Shown here: in pieces, positions 45,967 through 60,568 of the stretch
How the letters are laid out: each line of letters starts with the position of its first letter
How positions within the stretch are numbered: the first letter of the stretch is position 1
Origin: Iris pallida
Lineage: Eukaryota; Streptophyta; Magnoliopsida; Asparagales; Iridaceae
DNA: 64,000 bases
Direction: 5' to 3'
Assembly (NCBI GenBank): GCA_029216955.1
Contig: JANAVB010016199.1
Span: 12,212,214-12,276,213, forward strand
The notes under the pieces: generated by a model
Databases searched by the model: none
Seen by the model: only the letters and a program-made list of their open reading frames with translations
What the model was told of the DNA's origin: nothing
Made by a program: the position numbers and the translations under genes

Positions 45967-48176
45967 TGTTCGACATAACAAAAGGTTGAACGAACTTTTT
46001 GCTTTATTGAACGTAAAAAGTCCTGCGTACATAGAAGGAAGTCCTAAACTGGATATTCTAAGTACAAGGGGAAGAGTTTTCTAGAAAAGTATGACAGTGG
46101 AGATCGAGCACTACAGTGGCTCCTTTACTCTGTTGACGATCTGACGACGGGTTGAACTTGTTTTGGCTCTCTGACGCCTTTTATGGAACTCTAGGGTCAC
46201 CGATCAAGAGGATGTCTGGAGTTGAAGATTTCTTGGTGATCTTCGTGACCTTGATAGTTCTGGTGGTCGGTGGTTATTGAAGGAAAACTCCTTCTATTTA
46301 TAGAGAACAGAGCACATATGCGATGTGCATTAGGGTTTTGAGATATGAAGGAAACTACCGTCATTGCATAGTACGGGCTTCTGCGGCACTGACACGTGGC
46401 GGACATCGAGATTCCCCTCAATCGAGATCTCGGGTGGTTATTAAAATAACCGAAGGAGGAGACATGTGGCATGTGCCGATTTGCTTGTTCGGATGCAGTC
46501 GAGTAAATCTTGGAATTTTATCTCAGATTTGGATTCTAATTGATCCTCGTCTAAGATTTAAATCAATCTGATAAGATATCAATCATGATTCAATTCCAAT
46601 TCCATCTTTAACAAAGGCGGTTTAAGCAAACCAATTGGGTGGGACTATGCTTCTTGTTCCTCTGGCGAGGTATATATACCGTTGTGCTTCTAGGGCGACG
46701 AGTAGACCGTTCTTCTGGAGACAACGGAGCCTCTGTGCTTTCAGGGGACGAGTGGACTTGGCTTCGAAGACGACGAGACTTTTGTACGTTAGAGCAACGA
46801 TAAAGCTGTGTTTAAAGCAAGAAAGTCACTGTACTATAGTGCGACGAGTAGGCTTATGCTTCAGGTTGACGAGGTTACTATGCTTTCGGAGTGACATGCG
46901 GACTTGTGTTGGAGGCAATGGTATCTTCCAAGTCTCTAAAGAAAGGTGTTTCTGAACTTCTGGGTTTGGAGTCGAATGTTGCATCGCTGATGTTGATATG
47001 GTGTGAACGTATCACCAGTCTGCACCTGGGGTTGGCGTAGGCATGTAGCTGCGCCTCTAGATCGAAGACACTGGCTTTGAAGTAAAAAGCAATAAATGTC
47101 CGCTATTTAAGGACTCCCTCTTAATTGCCACCGTTACTTGGGAAATTCCAAGGGGGTCTAGGACTTAGTCGAATGAACCTTATTTAATGAGATTCATCGT
47201 GCTGAGTCCTAGGTTCATCCCATTACTATAGGAATTTTAACCATCAGCCATGTGGCGTACGTTTTGGACCATCCAGTCTTATATAAAGGAAAAGTTTCTT
47301 CTGAAGGGCCATGTCTTCATCTTCTTGTCCTTCATCACCATGCGAGACCCAGACTTATCTTTAACCGGTAGTGGGAGCTTCGAGTGGTAGTAGGCCTTGT
47401 CTAAGTCAGATTTTGGTTGAGGATCCCTTCGCTCAGAGGAGTTGTGCCTTCGTAGAAGAACTGTAGATGAGCTTCAGAATGTGCTGGAATGCTTCTCACG
47501 GAGTCTGAACTTAGGCGATGTCTCGGAGGTCTTGGAGGTCCTGATGACCTAGCTCATGGCCCGGTTGCCGGCGTGAAGCGCTCAGGTTGTGCTCTGCCCT
47601 GGTCATTGGCAGCTGCGCTTTCGTTAGGCTGGAAAAGCCTTAGAAGCTGATGCCTTTTGAAAAGGGCCTTCCTGCTGTGTTGTGGCCTGAGCTCTCGGCG
47701 GGCCAATAGCTGCTCCGGAAGTGCTGCGTGTCTGGAAGGGGAAAGCTGTGGTGGAGACTTTGATGGAGACTGCATTCACATCTTCTATCCACAGTGCCTC
47801 TCTCCATGACTATGATACTATAAAGATTAACCCCTATGTAGATCAGTAGGTGTTTTTAATTCAACACATGTAACCATAGTCTTTTGTAACAGATCCTTGT
47901 AATTACATCTTTATGAAGTCTTTTATGTAATCATGTCGAATCTGTAGCAGACCCTTGTAGCCAAAATTAATGAAAGGAACTTCCAAGCTTTTCATCTGTC
48001 TGTGACTTTTGTTTTTGCTGTTTGGCGTACTTGACCGCCTGTGCTTCTATGATGCTGGTCTCATAGTGAGGACACTAACCTGCACCATGCAACCTTTGAA
48101 CCATTGTGAAGAAGGATGGGTAGCGGGAGCATCCACCTACGCCTTGCACTACGCTAAGATTTTTCATGCTTCTACA
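45967..48176 (-). repeat. 5' LTR of G2
   Basis: Plus-strand ends are TGTTCGACATAAC and CTTCTACA, with intact TG...CA. It is followed by ATAAC, the target duplication. It is about 15 bp longer than the other LTR because of small indels. Confidence 0.93.
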
Positions 48177-48181
48177 ATAAC

Positions 48182-49043
48182 TCTAACACTTTTGTGAATG
48201 ACAAACGAAAGCTTTGTAGAGTTATAGTGGAGCTCTTTAGTAGATAGAAATTTTAAGGCTCAAGTGGATTATTATTTATGAAGAAGGGAGAAGTCTATTT
48301 ATACAAATCCAAGTCCACCAAGCATTTACTACAGCCAAACGAATCATCCGTCGATTGTCTGCGGATGTCCGACAGATCATCCGTTCCAACAATAACGGAT
48401 AGAAAACTAGTCGTTGGATGCATTAAATGCTCTAATTTATTATCGTTGGATTTGAATTTCAAAATAACCAACTCAGTAAGTCGGATTATCCGACGGTGAT
48501 CCGTGGATGTCCACTAGATCATCCAAATGTCCCCACAAATACTTGCTGTGACAAAACAGATTGTCTGGCGGTGATCGCGGATATCCGAAGGATGGTCCGA
48601 ATATCCCCACAAATACTTGCTGTGACAATTCAGATTATTCAACGATGATCCACGGATATCCGAAGGATCATTCGAATGTTCCCATAAATACTTGTTGTGA
48701 TAATTCGGATTATCTGACGGTGATCCACGAATGTCCGTCGGATCATTCGCTTATTCATGAATGTTTTTATAAGTTTTTGTTTTGTCATCCAATCAAAGTG
48801 TTTATATAGTTTTCCTATGAACTTACAGACACACTGGAGAACTAATAGAGATACGATATTGGATCTTTTGCTTTGATCTTGTATTCTTTGAATTTTTGAT
48901 CGATGAGCTTTGTTTAGCGTGGCATGTGGTGGAAGCATCTTTCTTTCATTGCTAACGCTCTTCATATCGTTCCTATAGAGTAATAGATATAAAACTGTAC
49001 GGAGGTTAAATAATATCAATGTATCAAAATCAATGTGCCAATA
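48182..49043 (-). repeat. Right part of the C3 LTR (Sirevirus type)
   Basis: In element orientation the LTR starts TATTGGCACATTG, comparable to TGTTGGCCCATTC of C1, and is preceded by a matching polypurine tract. A minus-strand TATA box (TATAAATAGA) lies near 48292-48302. The U3 holds its own repeat. The left part lies at 29440-29787 beyond G2. Confidence 0.75.
48481..48750. repeat. Tandem repeat of about 75 bp in the C3 LTR U3
   Basis: Three to four copies share CCCACAAATACTTGCTGTGA and a GGTGATCC...GGATATCCGAAGGATC core. A related partial copy lies near 48340-48390. The core is made of inverted GGATNNTCC-like pieces, so it could bind a regulator; that is inferred. Confidence 0.75.
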
Positions 49044-49140
49044 ATATCCTCCATTTTGATAATTGACAATCGTACGGGTTTAGGAGATGGCTCCCCGTAA
49101 TATAATATCTCCCCCTTAATACAATTTCTCCTCCTTTGGC
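49044..49140 (-). other. Polypurine tract cluster of C3
   Basis: On the minus strand the tracts read CAAAGGAGGAGAAA, AAGGGGGAGATA, TTACGGGGAGCC and, next to the LTR, AAAATGGAGGATAT. The set parallels the three tracts of C1, which supports the Sirevirus assignment and the orientation. Confidence 0.8.
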
Positions 49141-49509
49141 ACTTATACAAAATGGAAGAACATGTGCTAGGGATAAAGAAAAATGAAGGTGTAGATGAAC
49201 AGTAGAACCATATACATGGAATACCATAAAAAGTTGTTAAACATAAAGTAGCCCTTGCTAGGACATACACAAACAAGAAGACAAAATGCTAATAAGACCA
49301 TATACTGAGTCCCCAAAGGACTGCACAAGACAAAAGATAATACATCTAATCCCCGAAGGACTTCACAAGATAAGGACCACACACTAAAAGAAAAGTCCAC
49401 GAAGGACTACACAAAACACAAAAACATATTTATCCTTAGACACACCACCACCAAGTGCAAGTAACCATCAACTATCAAGAGCGGCTGGGGGTCGACATCT
49501 ACATAGGGA
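49141..49509 (-). other. 3' untranslated region of C3
   Basis: AT-rich sequence lies between the env-position remnant and the polypurine tracts. A phrase like CCCCGAAGGACTTCACAAGA is repeated three or four times between 49310 and 49420. No gene is seen. Confidence 0.5.
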
Positions 49510-49800
49510 TCCTCATCAATGCTGGGACAGGGGTAAAGGCTCCAAAGGGATCTAAGCCTCCAGGACACATGAAGCCATAGACGTTGGTATCGGTAAAGCA
49601 CAGCCCGGGATAGTCTAGATGGGGTACTGCAGGACTGACAAACGGGTCCCTCTCTTCAAAAATAAGCTAAATGTAGTGGGCTTGATCCGTAAACCCATAA
49701 TGGATGAGAGTGCCAAAGCCTCGAGTGGCTGCTTGAATGTGCTCGGAGATGGAGATAAATTTCTTCTTCCCCTTTATCTTTCGATTTTGGCCGACGACTG
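49510..49800 (-). pseudogene. C-terminal remnant of the C3 env-position ORF
   Basis: One minus-strand frame reads from about 49760 down to 49510 with a single stop: a helical part (EHIQAATRGFGTLIHYGF), then DPFVSPAVPHLDYPGLCF and a Pro/Gly-rich end. Its position before the tracts and its layout (helix, then HP/P-rich, then aromatic tail) match the C-terminus of the C1 third ORF. Sequence identity is low, so homology is tentative. Confidence 0.4.
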
Positions 49801-51550
49801 ACCGCCATGGCACTCACAACGCGGACGTCTCAAATGTCTGGGTCCTTTTCAAAACATCTTCCACCGACATAGAACCCTCGATTCGGACCATTCACCAACC
49901 ACCGCCTTACCTCGACAAATCTCTGCCGCCCGTCGTTAATGGTCGTCCCCCATGATCGCACCTATAAATAGAGCCCACATCCCCTCCATCTCATCATTCC
50001 TTCACGACAGCGAAGCCCTGCTAATTTTTTCATCGATCCTCCTTTTTTCTTCCTCCATTCTCTTCGAGCTCATGGCCATGGCGGTCCGAAGAGTCTCTTT
50101 TTGAAGACGGTGATCATTCTCGAGCAATGGTGTGACCAGTACATAGCAGACAGCAAGTGCCTTCTCGACAGTTCACAGTAGGATCCAGAATTATGTACAA
50201 AGTCGCCGGCATCTTCTTCGTCACTCGGCGTGATTTTATTCTTTAAGAGAAATTTGTATCCTTCCTTACTCCAATCGATCAGTCTTTCAGAATTGTTCTT
50301 GATCAAATCTTTGATCGATTGAATCACTTGATCAGGTCAAATTGGTGATTGAGTTCATCATCGGTTCTGATCGATCGCTTTTGGACAAATACGTGCTCAA
50401 CGTATCAATTAGTTCATTCTCGAGATCAGTCAGTGAGTGATCTCGCCTTTCTTGTTTGAATTGTTTAAATTCATTTTGGATTTGGCATTGCTCAATCGAT
50501 CCACACTAGCTCTCTATTTTAGTGTGTCGATCTGTTGATTGTGAGGGGATTGAGTTAGAATTGAATTTGTGTACTCTATGAGTGAATTTTATTCATCCCT
50601 GAATAATTTTGTTCAATTAATCTTCTTAGCTTTTCAAACGAATTTCAATAATTGAATTCCCTGTTTTCGTATGTTACTTATTCGTTGAATTACCTAAACT
50701 AGTTCTTTCTCTGTTCTGGACGCGAGGACTGCCGTGTCGGACACGAAAGATGTGGACGACTACGAACGTGGGCTCAGGTATATCTTTCTCTTCTATTCTT
50801 TGTTATTTTTTTGGATATATGTTGCTATGTCTAGTAGGGACTCTGCTAGGTATTGTCAATGTTAAGTTATTCAGGAGAGATCAAGTGTAGTAGCAGGTTG
50901 GACAAGTAGAGGGGAGGCTTGTATCAGAAAGGTTTTGTGTTAGTCTTTGCAAACTCAAATTAGTATTCCCTGACCATTAGAGTTAGGGTTAAGATTTGAA
51001 CTTGTAATATTATTGACTGTTGTTTACTTTCAGTTGGATTAAATTTATATTGTTTGGGCCGAACCTTTGGCTTAATGGATAATTTTGATTGCAAATGCTG
51101 GGCTTGCAATATTTGGTTGGGTGTTCAAGTGATTTTAGTGTATAATTAAAATTGTTACAGTTATGTCCAGTGGGCCTGGACTATAATAGGATGGTTTTGC
51201 ACTTTATAAATAAGAATGAGGGATGGGCTAGCATGAGCTTTTGGGCCTGTGGAGAGAGGATGAATTTGTGGGTTAAACTCAATTATGGGCTAGAGTGTTT
51301 ATGGGATAATTGGTATGTAATAGATTTAGTTGATAATGTTAAATGTTAGTTTAATAAGTTAGTGAATTGGTTAGAGAGAGTAATTAGATATTGGTTAGGA
51401 TAAAAAATCACATTCGATAGTTTGAGGAATAATTAGAAAGTTTTGAATTCTACTTTCCCTATTTCAGGTGAATTATAGGACATTGTCATTCCCCGAGAAG
51501 TAGGCAAGTACTTGTAACTCAATCAACACACTTTGCATGCATATCATATT
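49801..51550 (+). repeat. Plus-strand LTR-like segment, unassigned
   Basis: A plus-strand TATA box (CACCTATAAATAGAG, 49962-49976) is followed by a pyrimidine-rich leader and an ATG at 50074 that opens only ten codons. After 50300 the sequence is AT-rich and resembles the R/U5 part of the large LTRs, including GGCAAGTACTTGTAACTCA near 51502. Left and right borders are unclear. It separates the C3 remnant from C2. A minus-strand open frame (50070-50327) has no known relative. Confidence 0.35.
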
Positions 51551-53600
51551 GCATATATCCGCACTAATAAAATATTTTTATCCAAAGATTTTATAAAGAT
51601 AGTAGAATTAACCTTCCCGTTTGAAAAGTCGTGTTCAAGCGAGAAGGAACGAAGGCGCTCATACCATGCACGAGGTGCTCGTTTGAGACCATAGAGAACC
51701 TTACGAAGCTTGAATACGTGATCAGGTTTTTTGAAATCTTCGAAGCTAGGAGGTTGTTTTACAAAAATTCTTATTTTTATAAATTATTTAGAAAAGCACT
51801 TTTGACATCCATTTGAAAGAGTTTGAAACCATGAAAACTTGCAAAAGCACAAAGCATACAAATGGAATCTAGTCTAGCAACTGGCGCATATGTCTCATCA
51901 TAGCCAATGCCTTCTTCTTGATTATAGCCTTGAGCTACTAGATGTGCTTTGTTGTGTGTGATTGAACCATTCTCATCTAATTTATTTTGGAACACCCACT
52001 TGGTACTAATGATCGGATGATCAATAGGTCTGGGAACGAGTTTCCAAACTTGATTCCGTTTAAATTGGTTTAGTTCATCTTGCATTACAGAAATCCAAAA
52101 TTCATCATTAAAGGCTTTTAAAACATTTTTAGGTTCTATTTTGAAAATAAATGCAACATTGGCAACTATCTCTCTTGTGCTTGAACGAGTACTTACAACT
52201 CTTGATGCATCACATATTATCAGTTCTTCCGGATGGTCTGGCATAACCCTTAAACATTTTGGCAGACTTTCCTGGTAATACGAGGATGGTGTATCTTCTG
52301 ATGTTCTGTTAGAGGGAGTTTTCTCTTATTCATTGTCACTATCATCATTGCGTTGACTATTCAACTCATCGAATGTGACATTTATTGACTCTTCAATAAC
52401 AAGTGATCTCTTGTTGAATACCATGTATCCCTTAATTTTTGCTGTATACCCCAAGAATATGCCCTCATCAGCTTTTTCATCAAATTTTTCTAAGTTGTTT
52501 TTTTGTATTTAAAATGAAACATCTACAACCAAATACCTTAAAATAGCTGATGTTAGGAGTTCTATTAAACCATAATTCATAGAAAGTCTTTTTAGAGATA
52601 GGTCTAATAAGAACTTTATTCAAAACATGGCATGCTGTATAGACAGCTTTGCATAAAAATATTTTGGAAAATTATGTTGGTTAAGCATAACTCTGGCCAT
52701 ATCGCCAAGAGTTATGGGGCAAGAGAATTCATGTGATAGCTCATTTGAATCACAAAAGGATTTAAACTCATCGTTATCGAATTCTCCTCTATGATCACTT
52801 CATATCCAAGTAATCATGAATTCTTTCTCATTGTGTACATTTTTACAAAAAGATACAAATTTCGAAAAAGCGTTATTTTTATTTATAAGAAAGTAAATCC
52901 AAGTATATCATGAATAGTCATCAACTATCACGTAAGCATATAGCTTACTGCCAAGACTGGCAACTCTACTTGGTCCAACATGTCCATATGTAATAATCGC
53001 AGAGGTCTAGACGTACTTATAGCGTTTATTGATTTGAAAGATGATCTAGATGCCTTGTTCTTTTCACATTCGGCACAGACTATATCTTTCTTGAAAGTGA
53101 TATCAGGTAAGTCTCTTACCAGTTTCTTGGTGGACAATCTTGCAATAGTATCCACGTTCATATGTCCAAGACGTATGTTCCATATCCAGCTTTTATTTTG
53201 GGTTGTGAACAGATACTTCCCTGTACTGTTAGTCTTCTCTGACAGATATAGTACATATATGTTGTCCTCTCTTATTCCCTCAAAGGAAGTTATTCCAGAA
53301 GTTTTATCATAAACAAAACATTTATTCTTAACAAAATTAATTCCATAACCATGATCAGTCAGTGGACTAATACTTAGTAGGCTATGTTTTAATTCTGTTA
53401 CTAAGCATACATCTTTAATAATGGGTGAGGAAGAATACTTATGTCGCCAATTCCAATAATATGTCCTTTCAGGTTGTTCCCAAAGGAAACATAGCCTTCT
53501 TTCTTCATCGATAGAGTTGCAAACAACGTGTTATCACCTGTCATGTGTCTGGAGCAACCACTATCGAAAAACACTTACTTCTAGTGGAAGGAGGAATGTC
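51551..53600 (-). pseudogene. pol: Pol of C2, truncated
   Basis: Read leftward: the protease site [11 protein letters not shown] near 53528-53560, the zinc domain (CAECEKNKASRSSF near 53060), a broken integrase, then a long open polymerase part at 51777-52244 ([34 protein letters not shown]). Frame breaks are frequent. The frame is lost near 51551 shortly after FIKSLDKNI, so the catalytic site and RNase H are missing. Confidence 0.85.
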
Positions 53601-55380
53601 CATCTACAACGCAAGTTGAAGATGTAACCTTTGGTACCACTTTCTTGAGGGTCCTAATATATTAGTTTTTAGAACCCATATATATACATTCAGATCTACT
53701 AGCTTTCTAATCTTACACTGGTGTGATACATGTCCTTTTATACCACAATAGTGACATGTAGCAGAAGTGTTTGTGCTCGGTGTAGTTCGAAGATCATGTA
53801 TATGCGTTTTTGAAGATGTGTGAGTTTTCTTATTGTGTGAAAAAGTATACATATATGCATGGCTTCTGGTAGTTCTAGCTGTGTTGGTCGTGTTGTGTTT
53901 GTGCTTGGCTTTGTGACTTGTGTTCACCTGTGCTTGGCTTTGGTCGTGTTGTGTTTGTGCTTGGTTTGGCTGTGAGTGCATCTATTCTCTTAGCAGCAAT
54001 ATTGTACTTCTTTTTCTCTAGTTCATAGAGATTGTTAAGTTTTACATTTTCTTGATTAGATTTCTCAAGCTTTTCAAGAGTATCATGTAAGCTTAACTTT
54101 AAAAAAGTAATCTCATTTGTGTCACTAGAAGAATCTCTAATATCTTCAAGCATTTGAGATTGCTCTGAAAACTCAGATTGTACAAATTTTAGCTCTTTCT
54201 TAGCACTTTTGTACAAATCCATCATTTTTCTCTGATCTTCTAACAGATCAGGGAAAGCATCAGACAGTTCATCAAAAGTAAATTATTCAAAGAGGGGGTT
54301 TGATATTACCTTAGCATCTGTAGACATAAAGCGTAGGTTCGCTGTGTTGCGAGGCTTCTCTTCTTCTTCAGAGTCACTAACTTCGCTTTTACACCAGATG
54401 CTAGTGTTAGCATAGTTTCTAGTCGAAGTCCTTCTCTTGCTCGTCTGATCATGCATGCTTCCCTTTCTTATAACAGGACAATCCTTCTTGATGTGACCTG
54501 TTCTTTTATAGCTGAAGTATATCGGTTCTTCATTGTCTCTGGAATCTTTCTTTTTTTGGCTTGACTTCTCATATGTAAGGAATCCTTTGAAGTTCCTTGT
54601 CATGAGGGCCATCTGCTCGTTGTCTGACTTGTCTGTCTCACTTTCATCATCGAAGGCTGTCTTGTGGTTAGCTTTAAATGATATCGCCTTCTCTTTTGGA
54701 GCTGACTCTTCGAAATCTTTAAGGTCTAGCTCATGCATCATAAGCTTTCCCATAAGGGTTTCAAGAGTCATTGTTGTGAGATCATTTTCTTCAATAATGG
54801 TCATCGCTTTAGTATTCCAGTTCTTGGTTTGCCCGCAAAACACCTTCCAAATCTTCTCATGATTGTTGTATTCTTTTCAAGGAAATATAGAGGATTAATA
54901 ATATCTAAAAACCGAGTAAACATATTTATGATAGTCTCATTATGCTACATTTTGAAGGCCTCATACTCTTGTGTTAATCGTGAGATTTTGGACTACTTCA
55001 CTTGTGAAGTGCCTTTATGAGTGACCTCAAGAAGTTTCCAAATCTCGTGAGACGTGACACATGTTAAAACTCTATTGAACTCAGTTCTATCTACAGCACA
55101 GAATAAAGCATTAATAGCTTTTGCATCAAGACTAGCTTGTTTCTTTTCATTATCGGTATATCTGTCGAATTGTTTTTCCACTAATTCACCTTCTACCACA
55201 ATAGGTAGTGGTTTCTTTTCATGATAATCGACAATAAATCAAAATTAAGAGACTTGAGGTAAAAGCTCATACGTGTCTTCTAGTACGGATAGTTTGTGCC
55301 ATCAAATAGGGGTATTCTATTTGTTGATTGGCCTTCACCATTGCTTGGATATAAGGATGTCATATCTCAAGGAGTTTTAA
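53601..55380 (-). pseudogene. gag: Gag of C2
   Basis: Fragments in order are 54993-55199 (SLDAKAINALFCAVDRTEFN), 54283-54843 (TTMTLETLMGKLMMHELDL), a coiled coil at 53875-54225 and a second zinc knuckle CHYCGIKGHVSHQC near 53720-53760. The first knuckle has lost its leading cysteines (YFSYKRTGHIKKDC) and could not bind zinc normally. A tandem duplication near 53870-53970 (TCGTGTTGTGTTTGTGCTTG twice) adds a repeat. Multiple frame breaks are present. Confidence 0.85.
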
Positions 55381-55400
55381 TCCAACTAGAGATAAACTGT

Positions 55401-55412
55401 GCTCTAATACCA
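55401..55412 (-). other. tRNA-iMet primer binding site of C2
   Basis: On the minus strand it reads TGGTATTAGAGC, the iMet site with one change (C to T), two bases inside the LTR border. Confidence 0.88.
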
Positions 55413-55414
55413 AT

Positions 55415-56098
55415 TGTAGGATCGATGGCACCTCTAGAGGGGGGGGGGGGGTGAATAGAGTGCAGCAAAAAAATAATTACCAAAAAAACTAAGCAGGTGA
55501 AGCAAATATATAAATAAACTTAAATGCAATGAAGAAAAGCAATAAGTGGAGGCAAGAAAGCAATACGCAAACAACAAGGTTTATATTGGTTTCCCTCTGA
55601 GAGCACTAGTCCAGTTCGTGAGAACTCTTACTCGCTATAATCCACTATTTTGAATAGAGATTACACCGCGTGCTTTACTTCGAAGAATATGCCAACTTCA
55701 ACACCGTCGTGTTTTTATCCGAAGCCCACAATCAAACTTCAAAACACCTTTCTGAGAAAAGCTTTTATACGCCAAGCTTGTACAACTCGAATACTCCTAA
55801 TCGGAAACCACCGGCACTAGAAGAATGGGAGTTGTCTTGGAGATTTGAAGATTTAAGCTTTATAAAGTAGATAGAAAGCTTAGGAATAGATAGAAATATT
55901 GAATGAGTGAGTAGAAATAGAAAATTCTTCTCTTTTTATAGGATTTTCTAGGACAAAGTTGGGCAGAACTCGGTAGGCTAACATTCATAAATTTGAACGT
56001 TGCAGATCCAAAAGAATAAGAAAATACAGCTAACTAAGAGTGATCCTAGGGGACCGAGTTCGGTCCGAGTTCGGATAGATTTCTAAGGTGGGTAGATT
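55415..56098 (-). repeat. 5' LTR of C2, truncated
   Basis: In element orientation the LTR ends CGATCCTACA like C1. It includes a 13-G run on the plus strand near 55441-55453, a segment like the C1 leader near 55590-55630, a TATA box (TATAAAAA, 55933-55940) and GAGTTCGG motifs at 55973-55985 and 56050-56077. The start of the LTR is missing. Confidence 0.85.
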
Positions 56099-59991
<3,893 letters not shown>

Positions 59992-60568
59992 AAGTATTAC
60001 ATTATTATTTACTGTTTTATAGCACTTGTCAATTAATTGGAATTGCTATTGGTTTGTACTTCGCTCAATCCTGACTGGATATATTTTTCAGATGGCTTAG
60101 ACTGTTGTCCTACCTACTATGATCAGGGGGTATGCGAGGGTGGCATACCGGAGCCTCAGAAGGATCCTACTTAGTAGAGAGTGCCGTAGCAGTAGCTTAG
60201 AGTTTTGGTATTTCATATTGTATCGGATTGTTCCGAATGTGGGTTTGAGACTTATTATTATTTCAGGATATGTATTTATTAATCATAGACATCTAGACCC
60301 ATATATGTGATGACTCTTGCTATTATTTCAGTTTTTCTTATTTATCTTCTATTCAAATATCGTGCTTTATCTTCCTTTAGATCTAGTGATTGAATTACAT
60401 ACTTCATACGTTATATTATTCCGCCGTGCGGAGATGACAGGTTTATATTTCATATTATTAGAGGTTAGATATTACAGACAACCTATACAGCGTTCTACCG
60501 TCGATACTGCAGCGTATGCTGGACGTACCCACGTCCTCGTGCCCCTAAATAGGGTGCGGGTTGTGACA
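59992..60568 (+). repeat. Sequence ending in a second LTR-terminus copy
   Basis: The last 90 bp (60480-60568) repeat the terminus at 59905-59991 in diverged form: both carry CAGCGTTCTACCG, a GCAGCGTA-like core and GGGTGCGGGT. It ends TTGTGACA at 60568. No gene is seen at 59992-60480. It may be an internal region plus truncated second LTR, or a related LTR joined here. Confidence 0.45.

Larger units (their letters stand above)
29793..48176 (-). mobile_element. Tat-lineage Ty3/gypsy element G2, interrupted by T1 and internally deleted
   Basis: LTRs of about 2.2 kb (29793-31987 and 45967-48176) are flanked by a perfect duplication ATAAC (29788-29792 and 48177-48181). Minus-strand content is gag N-terminal region, archaeal-type RNase H and integrase. 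The capsid, protease and polymerase are missing. T1 sits in the integrase. LTR divergence is about 7% over the first 240 bp by eye, so it is older than G1. Polypurine tract and gag start resemble G1. Confidence 0.93.
51551..56098 (-). mobile_element. Sirevirus C2, 5' part only
   Basis: LTR, primer site, gag and pol up to the polymerase lie on the minus strand. Pol stops abruptly near 51551, just before the YVDD site, where unrelated sequence begins. The 5' LTR is cut at 56098 by a chromovirus-like LTR. Protein similarity to C1 is clear throughout. The U3 differs from that of C3, so C2 and C3 are more likely two elements than one. Confidence 0.85.

Noticed and set aside
49962..50104. Plus-strand TATA box, leader and ATG resembling the start of the C1 third ORF
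   Set aside because: The frame closes after ten codons and the neighbouring remnant runs on the other strand, so it was not called a gene.
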